Shown piece by piece: positions 15,380 through 23,786 of a stretch of 43,927 bases of DNA (position 1 is its first letter; each line of letters opens with the position of its first letter). Under the pieces are notes generated by a model. The model made no database searches, was not told where the DNA came from, and saw only the letters and a list, made by a program, of their open reading frames with translations. The stretch covers positions 1 through 43,927 of the forward strand of contig CAMAXU010000015.1 of the NCBI GenBank assembly GCA_945862455.1, written 5' to 3'. Both the position numbers and the translations under genes were made by a program. Source of the stretch: Rickettsia typhi (lineage in GTDB: Bacteria; Pseudomonadota; Alphaproteobacteria; Rickettsiales; UBA1997).

Positions 15380-18196
15380 ATGTCCAAAAAAATCGCCTTA
15401 ATTGACGGTTATGGCTTCGTATTTCGCGCCTTTCATTCTTTGCCACCTTTAACCAGACCAGATGGAACGCCAGTTGGCGCGGTTTATGGTTTCACCAATA
15501 TGCTAATTAAACTTTTAGCCGGACTAAAAGTAACTCACGCTGCTGTTGTTTTTGATTCAGGTTCTAAAACTTTTAGAAATGATATTTATCCAGCTTATAA
15601 AGCCAATCGCCCACCCTGCCCTGAAGAATTAATTCCGCAATTTTCAATCGTTCGTGAAAGCGCTGAATCATTGAATTTATCGATACTTGAAAAGATAGGA
15701 TTTGAAGCTGACGACATCATCGCAACTATCGCCAAAAAAGCTGAAGCTGCTGGCTTTGAAGTTTTAATTGTTTCATCTGACAAAGACTTAATGCAACTAG
15801 TTGGAAAAAATATTCACATGTATGATTCGATGAAAAATCGCATGATTGGAATTGAGCAAGTTATAGAAAAATTTGAAGTGGAGCCTAAAAAAGTTTTAGA
15901 TATGTTGTCGTTAATTGGCGACGCATCGGATAATATTCCTGGTGTAAAAGGCATTGGCCCAAAAACTGCTGCCGAATTAATTAAGCAGTTTGGAAGTTTG
16001 GAAAATATTTTTGAAAATCTAGATCAAATCAAGCAAGAGAAGCGTCGCCAGCTTTTGATCGAAGGAATTGAAAAAGCAAAACTATCAAAAATCTTAGCGG
16101 CTTTAAAAGAAGATGTGGAATTGGGAATTGATTTGGATGAATTGGAAATCCGCGCTCTTGATCCACATAAATTAATTTCATTTTTGCAGGTTCAAGGCTT
16201 TCATTCATTGATTACAAGAGTTCGTAAAGAATTTGGGATTTCAGAAAATACAGAAGTTCGAGCCAGCGAAAAGATTCTAAATCAAGTTCAGGATGACGAT
16301 GTTAATAAAAATACTTTCGAACTTAAAACCACACTTCGTCATCCTGAACTTGATTTGGGATCTGGCGTGTTTTCATCATGCAAAAAAACTTTAATTTCAT
16401 CTCCTGAAATCATCGCGCAACTCAATAAAGAAGCATCGTCAAATGGCTTGGTCACAATTGATCGCGATAAAAATTTCATCACAATTTCAACTTGTAAATC
16501 AGGCGAATCGCCAAAAGAAATTTTTTATTTCGAAGTAAAAAAATCTGCAAAAACTCCAAATCAAAATCAACCTTTTGATTTATTCAGTTTTAATCACGAG
16601 CCGAAAAGCCTTGAAAATCAAGGTTTCGATATCGAAATTTTAGAAAAAATTCTGACCGATGATTCAATTAAAAAAATCTTTTTCGATGCCAAAAATTTTC
16701 TGAAATTCGCCAAAACAAATTCTTATGAAGATGTTACAACCATTCATCATCTTTTGACTTCCTCGGTAAAAAATGACTTACGCGAGCTTATAGATCTTAA
16801 TCTCAACGAAGATGTTGAGCAATTAGGTTTTGGTAAAATTTTTTCTGAAATTGAAAAAGATCGCGAGCCAGAAATTTTTTCTGACTTTGATAAAAAAACT
16901 GAATTTTTAGCTTTTAGAAATTTCGCAATTTACCAACTTTACAAATTATTCGCGCCAAAAATTACGCCCGAAAAATTAACCGAAACCTATTTTTCTTTTG
17001 AGCGTCCGTTAATTGAGGTTCTAGCGCAAATCGAAACTAATGGCATTAAAATTGACGTAGCAAAATTACGCCAACTCTCACAGGAATTCAGCAAAAAAAT
17101 CGTCGAATTAAGCAGCGAAATTTATGCATTAGCCGGACATGAATTTAACATCGCTTCCGCCAAACAACTTTCAGAAGTTTTATTTGAAAAAATGGGTTTG
17201 GCTTCTGGCAAAAAATCTAAAAAAACCGGAGCGCTTTCAACCGGTGTTGGCGTGCTTGAAGAGCTTGATGAAGCTGGACATCCGATTGCACGAAAAATTC
17301 TTGATTTCCGCAAATTTTCTAAATTAAAAAATACTTACACCGATGCTTTGCCAGAAGAAATTAATCCGCAAACTGGCAGAATTCACACTCATTTTTCTAC
17401 AACTTCTACAATTACCGGACGCTTGAGTTCACGCTATCCAAACCTGCAAAACATTCCGATAAAAAGTTTGGAAGGTCAGAAAATCCGAGAAAGTTTTATT
17501 TCAGAAAAAAATCATTTTTTAATTTCTGCCGACTATTCACAAATTGAATTGCGCGTTATTGCTCACGCCGCCAAAATCGAAAATTTAATTACAGCCTTTA
17601 AAGAAGATAAAGATATTCACCGCATTACGGCAGCCCAGGTTTTTGGCGTTGCGGAAGATGCAGTTGATGATTCTTTGCGCTCCAAAGCCAAGGCAATTAA
17701 TTTCGGAATTATTTACGGAATCAGTGCTTTTGGTTTAGCGCGTCAATTAGATATTTCGCGTCAGGAAGCAGCGATTTACATAAAATCTTATTTAGAAACT
17801 TATCCGGGAATTGATATTTCGATGAAAAATTACATCGAATTGGCGCAAAAAAATGGCTATGTGCAAACGCTTTCGGGACGCAAATGTTTTATCCGCGATA
17901 TTAACAATAAAAACCCAATGATTCGCGCTGAAGCTGAAAGATTGGCGATTAACGCGCCGATTCAAGGAAGTGCGGCGGATATTATCAAAAAGGCGATGAT
18001 TCGTTTGAGTGACAGATTTAAAGAAGAGAATTTAAAATCAAAAATTATCTTACAAATTCATGACGAATTGATTGTGGAAGCACCAGAAAATGAAGTGAAA
18101 ATTGCGACGAAAATTTTGAAATATGAAATGGAAAATGCGGTAATTTTAAATGTGCCGTTAAAGGTTGATGTGACTACTTCTAATTGTTGGAAGTAA
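15380..18196 (+). CDS. polA: DNA polymerase I
   Basis: The 938-residue product has the PolI layout. Residues 1-~285 are the 5'-3' exonuclease: IDGYGFVFRAFHSLPPL, FDSGSKTFRNDIYPAYKANR, EADDIIAT, SSDKDLMQL and GVKGIGPKTAAELI. Residues ~340-525 are the 3'-5' exonuclease-like domain. Residues ~540-938 are the polymerase: TTGRLSSRYPNLQNIP, SADYSQIELRVIAH (motif A), RSKAKAINFGIIYG (motif B) and LQIHDELIVEAP (motif C). The proofreading domain looks degenerate: the expected D-x-E motif is replaced by VTIDRDKNFI. A palindromic element inserts about 31 residues at 298-328, between the first two domains. The polymerase residues are intact. Confidence 0.97.
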   Translation: MSKKIALIDGYGFVFRAFHSLPPLTRPDGTPVGAVYGFTNMLIKLLAGLKVTHAAVVFDSGSKTFRNDIYPAYKANRPPCPEELIPQFSIVRESAESLNLSILEKIGFEADDIIATIAKKAEAAGFEVLIVSSDKDLMQLVGKNIHMYDSMKNRMIGIEQVIEKFEVEPKKVLDMLSLIGDASDNIPGVKGIGPKTAAELIKQFGSLENIFENLDQIKQEKRRQLLIEGIEKAKLSKILAALKEDVELGIDLDELEIRALDPHKLISFLQVQGFHSLITRVRKEFGISENTEVRASEKILNQVQDDDVNKNTFELKTTLRHPELDLGSGVFSSCKKTLISSPEIIAQLNKEASSNGLVTIDRDKNFITISTCKSGESPKEIFYFEVKKSAKTPNQNQPFDLFSFNHEPKSLENQGFDIEILEKILTDDSIKKIFFDAKNFLKFAKTNSYEDVTTIHHLLTSSVKNDLRELIDLNLNEDVEQLGFGKIFSEIEKDREPEIFSDFDKKTEFLAFRNFAIYQLYKLFAPKITPEKLTETYFSFERPLIEVLAQIETNGIKIDVAKLRQLSQEFSKKIVELSSEIYALAGHEFNIASAKQLSEVLFEKMGLASGKKSKKTGALSTGVGVLEELDEAGHPIARKILDFRKFSKLKNTYTDALPEEINPQTGRIHTHFSTTSTITGRLSSRYPNLQNIPIKSLEGQKIRESFISEKNHFLISADYSQIELRVIAHAAKIENLITAFKEDKDIHRITAAQVFGVAEDAVDDSLRSKAKAINFGIIYGISAFGLARQLDISRQEAAIYIKSYLETYPGIDISMKNYIELAQKNGYVQTLSGRKCFIRDINNKNPMIRAEAERLAINAPIQGSAADIIKKAMIRLSDRFKEENLKSKIILQIHDELIVEAPENEVKIATKILKYEMENAVILNVPLKVDVTTSNCWK
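16272..16363 (+). repeat. Palindromic element inserted in frame in polA
   Basis: A perfect 21-bp inverted repeat (16279-16299 and 16336-16356) has inner and outer blocks TCAGGATGACGA and TCGTCATCCTGA. It extends outward to 28-bp arms with two mismatches around a 36-bp loop. It is translated within polA without breaking the frame, adding residues such as NQVQDDD and RHPELDLGSG. It sits in the linker between the 5'-3' exonuclease and the next domain. This behaviour is known for Rickettsia palindromic elements and related repeats in alphaproteobacteria; the exact family here is not proven. Confidence 0.85.
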
Positions 18197-18334
18197 GCCA
18201 GTAAATTAATAGCCTGTCCTCAATCATCATCTTCAAAACTTTCTATCAAGGGATAATCACCATTTCTTATTCCTAAATTGATCATATATTATTTTTACTC
18301 TGGTATAGTGCGAAACTCAATGAAATAAATCAAA

Positions 18335-19657
18335 ATGAATTTTCTAAAAACTTTAATCCTGCTTTTTTTCATCACCTCGCCTGCCTTTGCTGGGTCGCGC
18401 GTTGCCATTTTAAACTGGAATGAAAATATTGAACTCACTTCCACTGGCAGAAATTCTGAAATTTTAATTTTGGGTCGAGTTACCGACTTGCCAAAAGAAA
18501 GAATTTTAAACTCATTTTCAATTTCATTTGGCACTCAACCAAACATCAAAATCACCAAAGTTCTGTGCGATAATTTTCCTGCGACCTTCACTTTCAACGC
18601 CAACACTTTAAACGTAAAATTTCCCAAAGGAAAAGTTAATAATGAAAATATCATGCTTAACTTCACTTACGAAATGGCTTATCCAAAAATTAACAAATTC
18701 TTGCGTCATGAACTAATCGATATTCCATCATTTGCTGCCGGCGCAAATTCTAAAGTTGTAATCAAGTATTCTGGTTATTTTGAATCTGCGACTCTAAATC
18801 CCAACATCATCAAAAGCGGAAACAGCTATATATATAGCAATATAGTGCCTAAAAACGGCGTGGCAGAAATCATCAAATTAACTCCGGCGCAAGTGGATTG
18901 GGATGTTAATGTTAAACTTAAAATTAATGGCGATAAATCGATGGAAAAAATAATTGTAAAAATGCCGTTTTATTTCCAATCACCGCGACAAAAAGTTGAA
19001 AATTATAACAGTTTTTCAAGACCAATTCCAACCCAACAATTGTCAGATAATAATAGCAGAACCCTTACTTTTGAAACCAAGGCGACAGAAATTTTAGTTG
19101 AAAATAAAGCTCATATTTTAACTGGTGAAATCTACCGCAATCGTATTACCAAAAATCCGGCAGAATTTGTAAATGTAACCAATGAAGAAAGAATTTTGTT
19201 GGTACCAATGTTGGAAAGAATTAAACAAGATCCAGCTAATAACAAGCTTCCACTTTATGCTAAAATCGGAAAATTTACTCATCAATATATTCGCTATGAT
19301 TTGAATTATTTGGGCAAATTGCCAAATTTAAGAGCGATTGTACAAAGCCGTTCTGGTGTATGTACAGAGTATGCCAAACTTTACGACGCATTATTACGCT
19401 TAGCCGGAATTCCCTCAATGATAATTGATGGCGCAGCCTGCGGCGAATATGACCAATGCCGAGGTCACAGCTGGAATATGATTTTTGTTGATGGTAAATG
19501 GATTGAAGTAGATCCGACTTGGAATTTAATGTCAGGAATAGTTTCTTCTTCTCATATTTATTTTAACGATCAAGGCAAAGGGGAAACGATTCTGCAATAT
19601 TATAACGATATGACAATTGATTCGAGTACAGAAATTGAGATGAAGACAGACTTGTAA
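18335..19657 (+). CDS. Exported transglutaminase-like protein
   Basis: The 440-residue product has a signal peptide (MNFLKTLILLFFITSPAFAG, cleavage near 19-20) and a long beta-rich N-terminal region. The transglutaminase-like core lies at about 310-400: SRSGVCTEYAKLYDALLRLAGIP supplies the catalytic Cys, GHSWNMIFVDGKW the His and IEVDPTWN the Asp, a complete Cys-His-Asp triad. Such proteins are cysteine peptidases or cross-linking enzymes of the periplasm or cell surface; the substrate is unknown. It starts 138 bp after polA and ends facing yceI. It looks intact. Confidence 0.85.
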   Translation: MNFLKTLILLFFITSPAFAGSRVAILNWNENIELTSTGRNSEILILGRVTDLPKERILNSFSISFGTQPNIKITKVLCDNFPATFTFNANTLNVKFPKGKVNNENIMLNFTYEMAYPKINKFLRHELIDIPSFAAGANSKVVIKYSGYFESATLNPNIIKSGNSYIYSNIVPKNGVAEIIKLTPAQVDWDVNVKLKINGDKSMEKIIVKMPFYFQSPRQKVENYNSFSRPIPTQQLSDNNSRTLTFETKATEILVENKAHILTGEIYRNRITKNPAEFVNVTNEERILLVPMLERIKQDPANNKLPLYAKIGKFTHQYIRYDLNYLGKLPNLRAIVQSRSGVCTEYAKLYDALLRLAGIPSMIIDGAACGEYDQCRGHSWNMIFVDGKWIEVDPTWNLMSGIVSSSHIYFNDQGKGETILQYYNDMTIDSSTEIEMKTDL

Positions 19658-19676
19658 AAAGCTTAGAAAGCCTTAG

Positions 19677-20255
19677 CTAAATCACCCGATTCGCCTCGAC
19701 TTCAATCACCAAATTCACCTTATCTGCAACTCCGGGTAAACCATAATTTAAGCCAAAATCTGAACGATTAATCGAGCCAGTTGCGCTAAATCCGATTGTG
19801 GGTTTTTGCGTAATCATGCTGATTCCTGATTTGTTAAATTTAGCATTTAATGTCACAGGTTTTGTAACTCCGACTATTGTTAAATCACCGCTAATTTTTG
19901 CTGTTCTTTTTCCGGTCACCGTAATTTTAGTACCGACAAATTTTGCCACCTCATATCTTTCGACATTAAAAAAATCAGCACTTTTTAAATGCTGGTCAAA
20001 TTTAAAAAGTCCGGTGTTTAAACTTTCAACTTTCACAATCACATCGACCAATGATTTTTCTGGATTTTTTTCGTCAAAAGTAATTATTCCTTCAATATTT
20101 GTGAATTTTCCCGATGGATGCGAATAACCGAAATGATCTGCAATCCACGTAACACTGGCATGATTTTTCTCAATTACATATTCCTCAGCTTGTACAAGTT
20201 GCACTAAAAACATATAAGCAAAAATTGTCTCAAAAAATATTTTTAATTTCTTCAT
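19677..20255 (-). CDS. YceI family periplasmic protein
   Basis: The 192-residue product has a signal peptide (hydrophobic to about residue 22, VQAEEY) and then a YceI-type lipocalin-like barrel that in relatives binds polyisoprenoids. Family blocks are YVIEKNHASVTWIADHFGYSH, GKFTNIEGIITFDEKNPEKS, LKSADFFNVERYEVAKFVGTKI, GDLTIVGVTKPVTLNAKFN and GFSATGSINRSDFGLNYG. Its role is unclear, perhaps lipid or quinone handling or stress. It is convergent with the transglutaminase-like gene (19 bp apart) and divergent from the VirB2-lectin gene. Confidence 0.93.
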   Translation of the reverse strand: MKKLKIFFETIFAYMFLVQLVQAEEYVIEKNHASVTWIADHFGYSHPSGKFTNIEGIITFDEKNPEKSLVDVIVKVESLNTGLFKFDQHLKSADFFNVERYEVAKFVGTKITVTGKRTAKISGDLTIVGVTKPVTLNAKFNKSGISMITQKPTIGFSATGSINRSDFGLNYGLPGVADKVNLVIEVEANRVI

Positions 20256-20343
20256 AATTTTTAAATTTTGTACTTTTTTTGGATAAATGAGCTTCTATTC
20301 TTAAGATAGAAAAAATATTTTTACACATGAATTATATCTACAA

Positions 20344-21477
20344 ATGACGCGCTTTTGGATATTTCTATTCCTAACCGCACTTATTTTTCCCTTTGAAGCA
20401 TCAGCTAGCGATGTTTTTGTCAGCGAAATGTGTAATGTGATAAACATTGTTTTTGGTCCTGCTGGTAAAGTTTTCGCAGCTTTTGCGATCGTGTCAGTTG
20501 GAATTGGTTTTTTTACCGGCAAAGTTTCTTGGGGATTATTGGTAGGAGTTAGTGTTGGAACCGCCACTATGTTCGGTGCGCCTTCAATTGTTTCAGCGAT
20601 AACTGACAAACCAACTTTTCAATGTTCTAATACCACTTATTACGGCGCTTGTGTTAACGGCGTTTGTCCTTGTCCAACCGGTTTTACAGGAATAACTTGT
20701 AACACATGCTCTACAGGTTACACTGGCGCTAGTTGTAACATTTGCGATTCTGGCTATAGTTCAGTAAATGGCACTTGCAAAAAATCATGCAACATAAGCT
20801 CCACTCCGGGAGTAAATCAAATCTCTGTTCTTCATGGCAGCACTTCAACTGCCTGCAATGTCGCCAATTATTCTGGCTCAATAAATTATACTTGCGATGA
20901 CGGCTCTTTCACTTTAGCCAGCGGATCTAGCTGTTTCTGCAGCGGCAATTATGCGGGCGCAAACTGCAGCAGTTGTGCAACTGGATATACCGGCACAAAC
21001 TGTGGAACCTGCAATACTGGATATACTCAATATAATGGCAGTTGTCAGCAAGATTGTCTGGTTAGAGATCAAGTTGGTATAAACGACACTACTGTAATTC
21101 CAGGGACAGGCACAATAAGCTGCACCTCACCGGCAACTGGGTTAGTAGATTATAATTGTTCGGGAGGAAATTTTTCGATTACTAGCGGATCATGCGCTCT
21201 CAAACGTATCGATAGCGACTGCTTTAATATCTCTGAGGGAGGCACTTTAACTATGACCGCCCCAGCAGGAAAAGTCTGGGCCGGAGTTACTTTTGCCAGT
21301 TACGGCTTGCCAAATTCCTGCGTTGTTAGTTCTTGCAATGCGGCGAATAGTATGGAAAAAATTTCTGATGCTTGTGAAAAGAAAACAACTTGCTCAATTA
21401 GTGCAATTAATGAGATTTTTTTCGATCCTTGCTTAGGAACTGGAAAAAGATTACAGGTTATATTATATTATTATTAG
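20344..21477 (+). CDS. VirB2/TrbC-type pilin fused to EGF-like repeats and a SUEL-type lectin domain
   Basis: Residues 1-22 are a signal peptide. Residues 23-87 fit VirB2/TrbC pilins: a short hydrophobic helix, GPAGKVFAAFAIVSVGIGFFTGKVSW, then a second helix ending ATMFGAPSIVSAI. A Cys-rich ectodomain follows. EGF-like modules lie at 94-145 and 197-234 (CPTGFTGITC, CATGYTGTNC). Each is followed by a four-Cys module (C149/171/184/197 and C238/260/272/284) with almost the same spacing and a Y-x-C..G pattern faintly like Sushi domains. Residues 291-377 match galactose/rhamnose-binding lectin (SUEL) domains: TFASYGLP, Cys326/331/344/350, FFDPCLGTGKRLQV. If assembled, the pilin would display a sugar-binding tip or coat. 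VirB2 subunits are normally about 100 residues. It lies 35 bp before the efflux genes. Domain calls rest on motif reading. Confidence 0.85.
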   Translation: MTRFWIFLFLTALIFPFEASASDVFVSEMCNVINIVFGPAGKVFAAFAIVSVGIGFFTGKVSWGLLVGVSVGTATMFGAPSIVSAITDKPTFQCSNTTYYGACVNGVCPCPTGFTGITCNTCSTGYTGASCNICDSGYSSVNGTCKKSCNISSTPGVNQISVLHGSTSTACNVANYSGSINYTCDDGSFTLASGSSCFCSGNYAGANCSSCATGYTGTNCGTCNTGYTQYNGSCQQDCLVRDQVGINDTTVIPGTGTISCTSPATGLVDYNCSGGNFSITSGSCALKRIDSDCFNISEGGTLTMTAPAGKVWAGVTFASYGLPNSCVVSSCNAANSMEKISDACEKKTTCSISAINEIFFDPCLGTGKRLQVILYYY

Positions 21478-21511
21478 ATACTGTTAACTAGAGCTTCTCT
21501 AAACAAATCCT

Positions 21512-22807
21512 ATGAATTTCCGATTATTATCTCCCATCGCAGCTATTTTTCTGTGTGCAGTTTTTTGTGCCAAAATTTCTTACGCCGATGAGCCAATTTA
21601 CACTTGGGAAGAATGCGTTGAAATTGCGCGCAAAAATAATGCCGAATTACAATCTGCGCTCGCCAGCGAGAAGCAGATGAAAGCACTTGAAGGCGTGGCA
21701 CGCGCTAATTATTTTCCGCAATTAACTGCGACTAGCAATTCTGGCCGCAGCTATACAAATTCAGGAAATCTTTCGTCATCAAATTCATTTTTCTACAATA
21801 CAAACACCGTTTCTCTAAGCGCCAGTCAAAATATTTTTAACGGATTTCAAGATAAGGCTAAAATCGAACAAGCCAAAGCCAACTCAATGGTCGCAACGGC
21901 AAATATTGCAACTATTAAAGCTAAAATCAGTTATGATTTAAAAAATAGTTTCTCCAGTTTTACTTACGCCAAATCTTACACCAAGCTACTTGAAGAAATT
22001 ATCAAAAGACGGCGCGACAATTTAAAAATCGTCGATTTACGTTTCAAAGGCGGCATGGAAAATAAAGGTTCACTGCTTTTGGCGCGCGCTTATTTGGCTG
22101 ATGCGGAATATAATTTTTTACAGGCGCAAAATTTAAAAAACACTGCCCGCGCCCAACTTTGCAAAGCGATGGGAATTAATGATTGCGCGCCGTTCGACAT
22201 CGAAAATTCAATCAACGTTAAATCACCTCTAAAAAATATTGAATTCGAAAAAATAGTTTTACAAATGCCACAACATGCACAAGCCGCAGCGCAAGAAAAA
22301 GCCTCGCAAGCCGGCGTTATCATTGCCGAATCCGCTTTTCTACCAATTGTAAATTTAACCGCGCTTTCCGGACAACGCGGCACAACTTATTTACCACAAA
22401 ACGATTATTGGTCAGTTGGTTTAAATATTTCTCTGCCTTTTTTTACGGGCGGCAAAGATTATTTTTCAACAATAAGCGCCAGCGAAAACCGCTTGGCCAC
22501 AACGCATAATCGTGAAACTGTTGATCGTCAGGCTTTGGCTGATCTCAAGCAATATTATGCCTCTTATATCGAAAATGTGGCAAAATTAAAAGTCAGTGCC
22601 AGCTTTAAAGATGCGGCACAAATGCGCGCCGAAATTGCGCGTAATAAATATAATAACGGTTTGCTTACTTTTGAAGATTGGGACGTGATTGAAAGCGACT
22701 TGATTAACCGCCAAACCACTTATTTACAAAACCAGCGCGACCGCGTCATTTCTGAAGCGGCGTGGGAAAATATTCAAGGCATAGGAGTTTTTAGTGAACA
22801 ATCTTAA
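21512..22807 (+). CDS. TolC-family outer membrane efflux protein
   Basis: The 431-residue product has a signal peptide (MNFRLLSPIAAIFLCAVFCAKISYADE). TolC-type blocks follow: YTWEECVEIARKNNAELQSALASEKQM, ANYFPQLTATSNSG, VSLSASQNIFNGFQDKAKIEQAKA, and the second-repeat equivalents AFLPIVNLTALSG and WSVGLNISLPFFTGG. These two repeats build the trimeric beta-barrel and alpha-tunnel that spans outer membrane and periplasm. The stop overlaps the GTG start of the adaptor gene by 14 bp, so the efflux genes are translationally linked. Substrates are unknown. Confidence 0.93.
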   Translation: MNFRLLSPIAAIFLCAVFCAKISYADEPIYTWEECVEIARKNNAELQSALASEKQMKALEGVARANYFPQLTATSNSGRSYTNSGNLSSSNSFFYNTNTVSLSASQNIFNGFQDKAKIEQAKANSMVATANIATIKAKISYDLKNSFSSFTYAKSYTKLLEEIIKRRRDNLKIVDLRFKGGMENKGSLLLARAYLADAEYNFLQAQNLKNTARAQLCKAMGINDCAPFDIENSINVKSPLKNIEFEKIVLQMPQHAQAAAQEKASQAGVIIAESAFLPIVNLTALSGQRGTTYLPQNDYWSVGLNISLPFFTGGKDYFSTISASENRLATTHNRETVDRQALADLKQYYASYIENVAKLKVSASFKDAAQMRAEIARNKYNNGLLTFEDWDVIESDLINRQTTYLQNQRDRVISEAAWENIQGIGVFSEQS

Positions 22808-23768
22808 AGCAAAATTACTTTCGAAAAAAATATTGGCATTGCTCGTTTTAATCATTGCTGGCGCTGGATTTGGAGCAAAATATTATTTTCAAAAAAAAGA
22901 AAGTGATGTGCAATTGCGCGAAAATAAAGTTGAACGCGGCAATATTGAAATCACTATTCTTTCAACAGGAACTGTGCAACCAGAAAATCGTTTGGAAATT
23001 AAAGCACCAATTCCCGGTCGCGTTGAAAAGATTTTAATTAAGGAAGGTGATTACGTTAAAAAAGGGAAAATTTTAGCTTGGATGAGTTCGGCTGAAAGAG
23101 CGACATTGCTGGATTCAGCACAAGCAAGTGGCGAAAAAGAAGTTAAAAAATGGGAAGAAATTTATCGCCCCACTCCAATTATCGCGCCAATTGATGGCAC
23201 TATTGTTTTAAAAAATATTGAAAATGGTCAAACTTTTACTACGACTGATGCAATTTTGGTAATGTCAGATCGCTTAACTGTTAAAGCGCAAGTTGATGAA
23301 ACTGATATTGCTTCAATCAAGTTAAAACAAGCTGCGGAAATTACTTTGGATGCTTATCCAGAAACTAAAATTTCTGCTAAAGTTGACCAAATTGCTTTTG
23401 AAGCAACCACCGTGAGCAATGTTACAACTTACATTGTTGATGTTTTGCCGCAAGAGATTCCGTCTTTCATGAGAAGCGGAATGACGGCGAATGTGAAATT
23501 TTTTATGGATGGAAAAAACGATGTTTTAACCGCGCCAAATGATGCGGTGAAAATTCAGGATGGCAAATCAACTGTGATTGTTTTGCAAGATGGTGACCGA
23601 GTTGAAAGAGAAATTGAAATTGGCATTACCGACGGCAAAAAAATCGAAGTGGTTTCTGGGTTGAATGAAGGTGATACAGTTTTTTCAGCGCAAATAAAAC
23701 CAAGAGATAAAAGTAAATCAGGTTCAAGCCCTTTCGCGCCAGCGCGCGGCGGTGGGAAAAAACGGTAG
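22794..23768 (+). CDS. MacA-like periplasmic adaptor (membrane fusion) protein
   Basis: It starts at GTG 22794 with AGGAG at 22783-22787 as the ribosome binding site, inside the end of the tolC-like gene. Residues 12-29 are a membrane anchor. IKAPIPGRVEKILIKEGDYVKKG (about 69-91) and IIAPIDGTIVLKNIENGQTF (about 129-148) are the two lipoyl half-motifs. Barrel and membrane-proximal domains follow (VDETDIASIKLKQAAEITLDAYP). At 324 residues it is shorter than MacA (about 370): the coiled-coil hairpin between the lipoyl halves is only about 30 residues. It should bridge the MacB-type ABC transporter and the TolC-type channel. Confidence 0.9.
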   Translation: MNNLKAKLLSKKILALLVLIIAGAGFGAKYYFQKKESDVQLRENKVERGNIEITILSTGTVQPENRLEIKAPIPGRVEKILIKEGDYVKKGKILAWMSSAERATLLDSAQASGEKEVKKWEEIYRPTPIIAPIDGTIVLKNIENGQTFTTTDAILVMSDRLTVKAQVDETDIASIKLKQAAEITLDAYPETKISAKVDQIAFEATTVSNVTTYIVDVLPQEIPSFMRSGMTANVKFFMDGKNDVLTAPNDAVKIQDGKSTVIVLQDGDRVEREIEIGITDGKKIEVVSGLNEGDTVFSAQIKPRDKSKSGSSPFAPARGGGKKR

Positions 23769-23786
23769 TTTGAAGTAGAATTCAAA

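Noticed and set aside
16272-16363. Frameshift or sequencing error in polA
   Set aside because: The frame stays open and both flanking domains are intact. The inverted-repeat structure explains the extra residues as an insertion.
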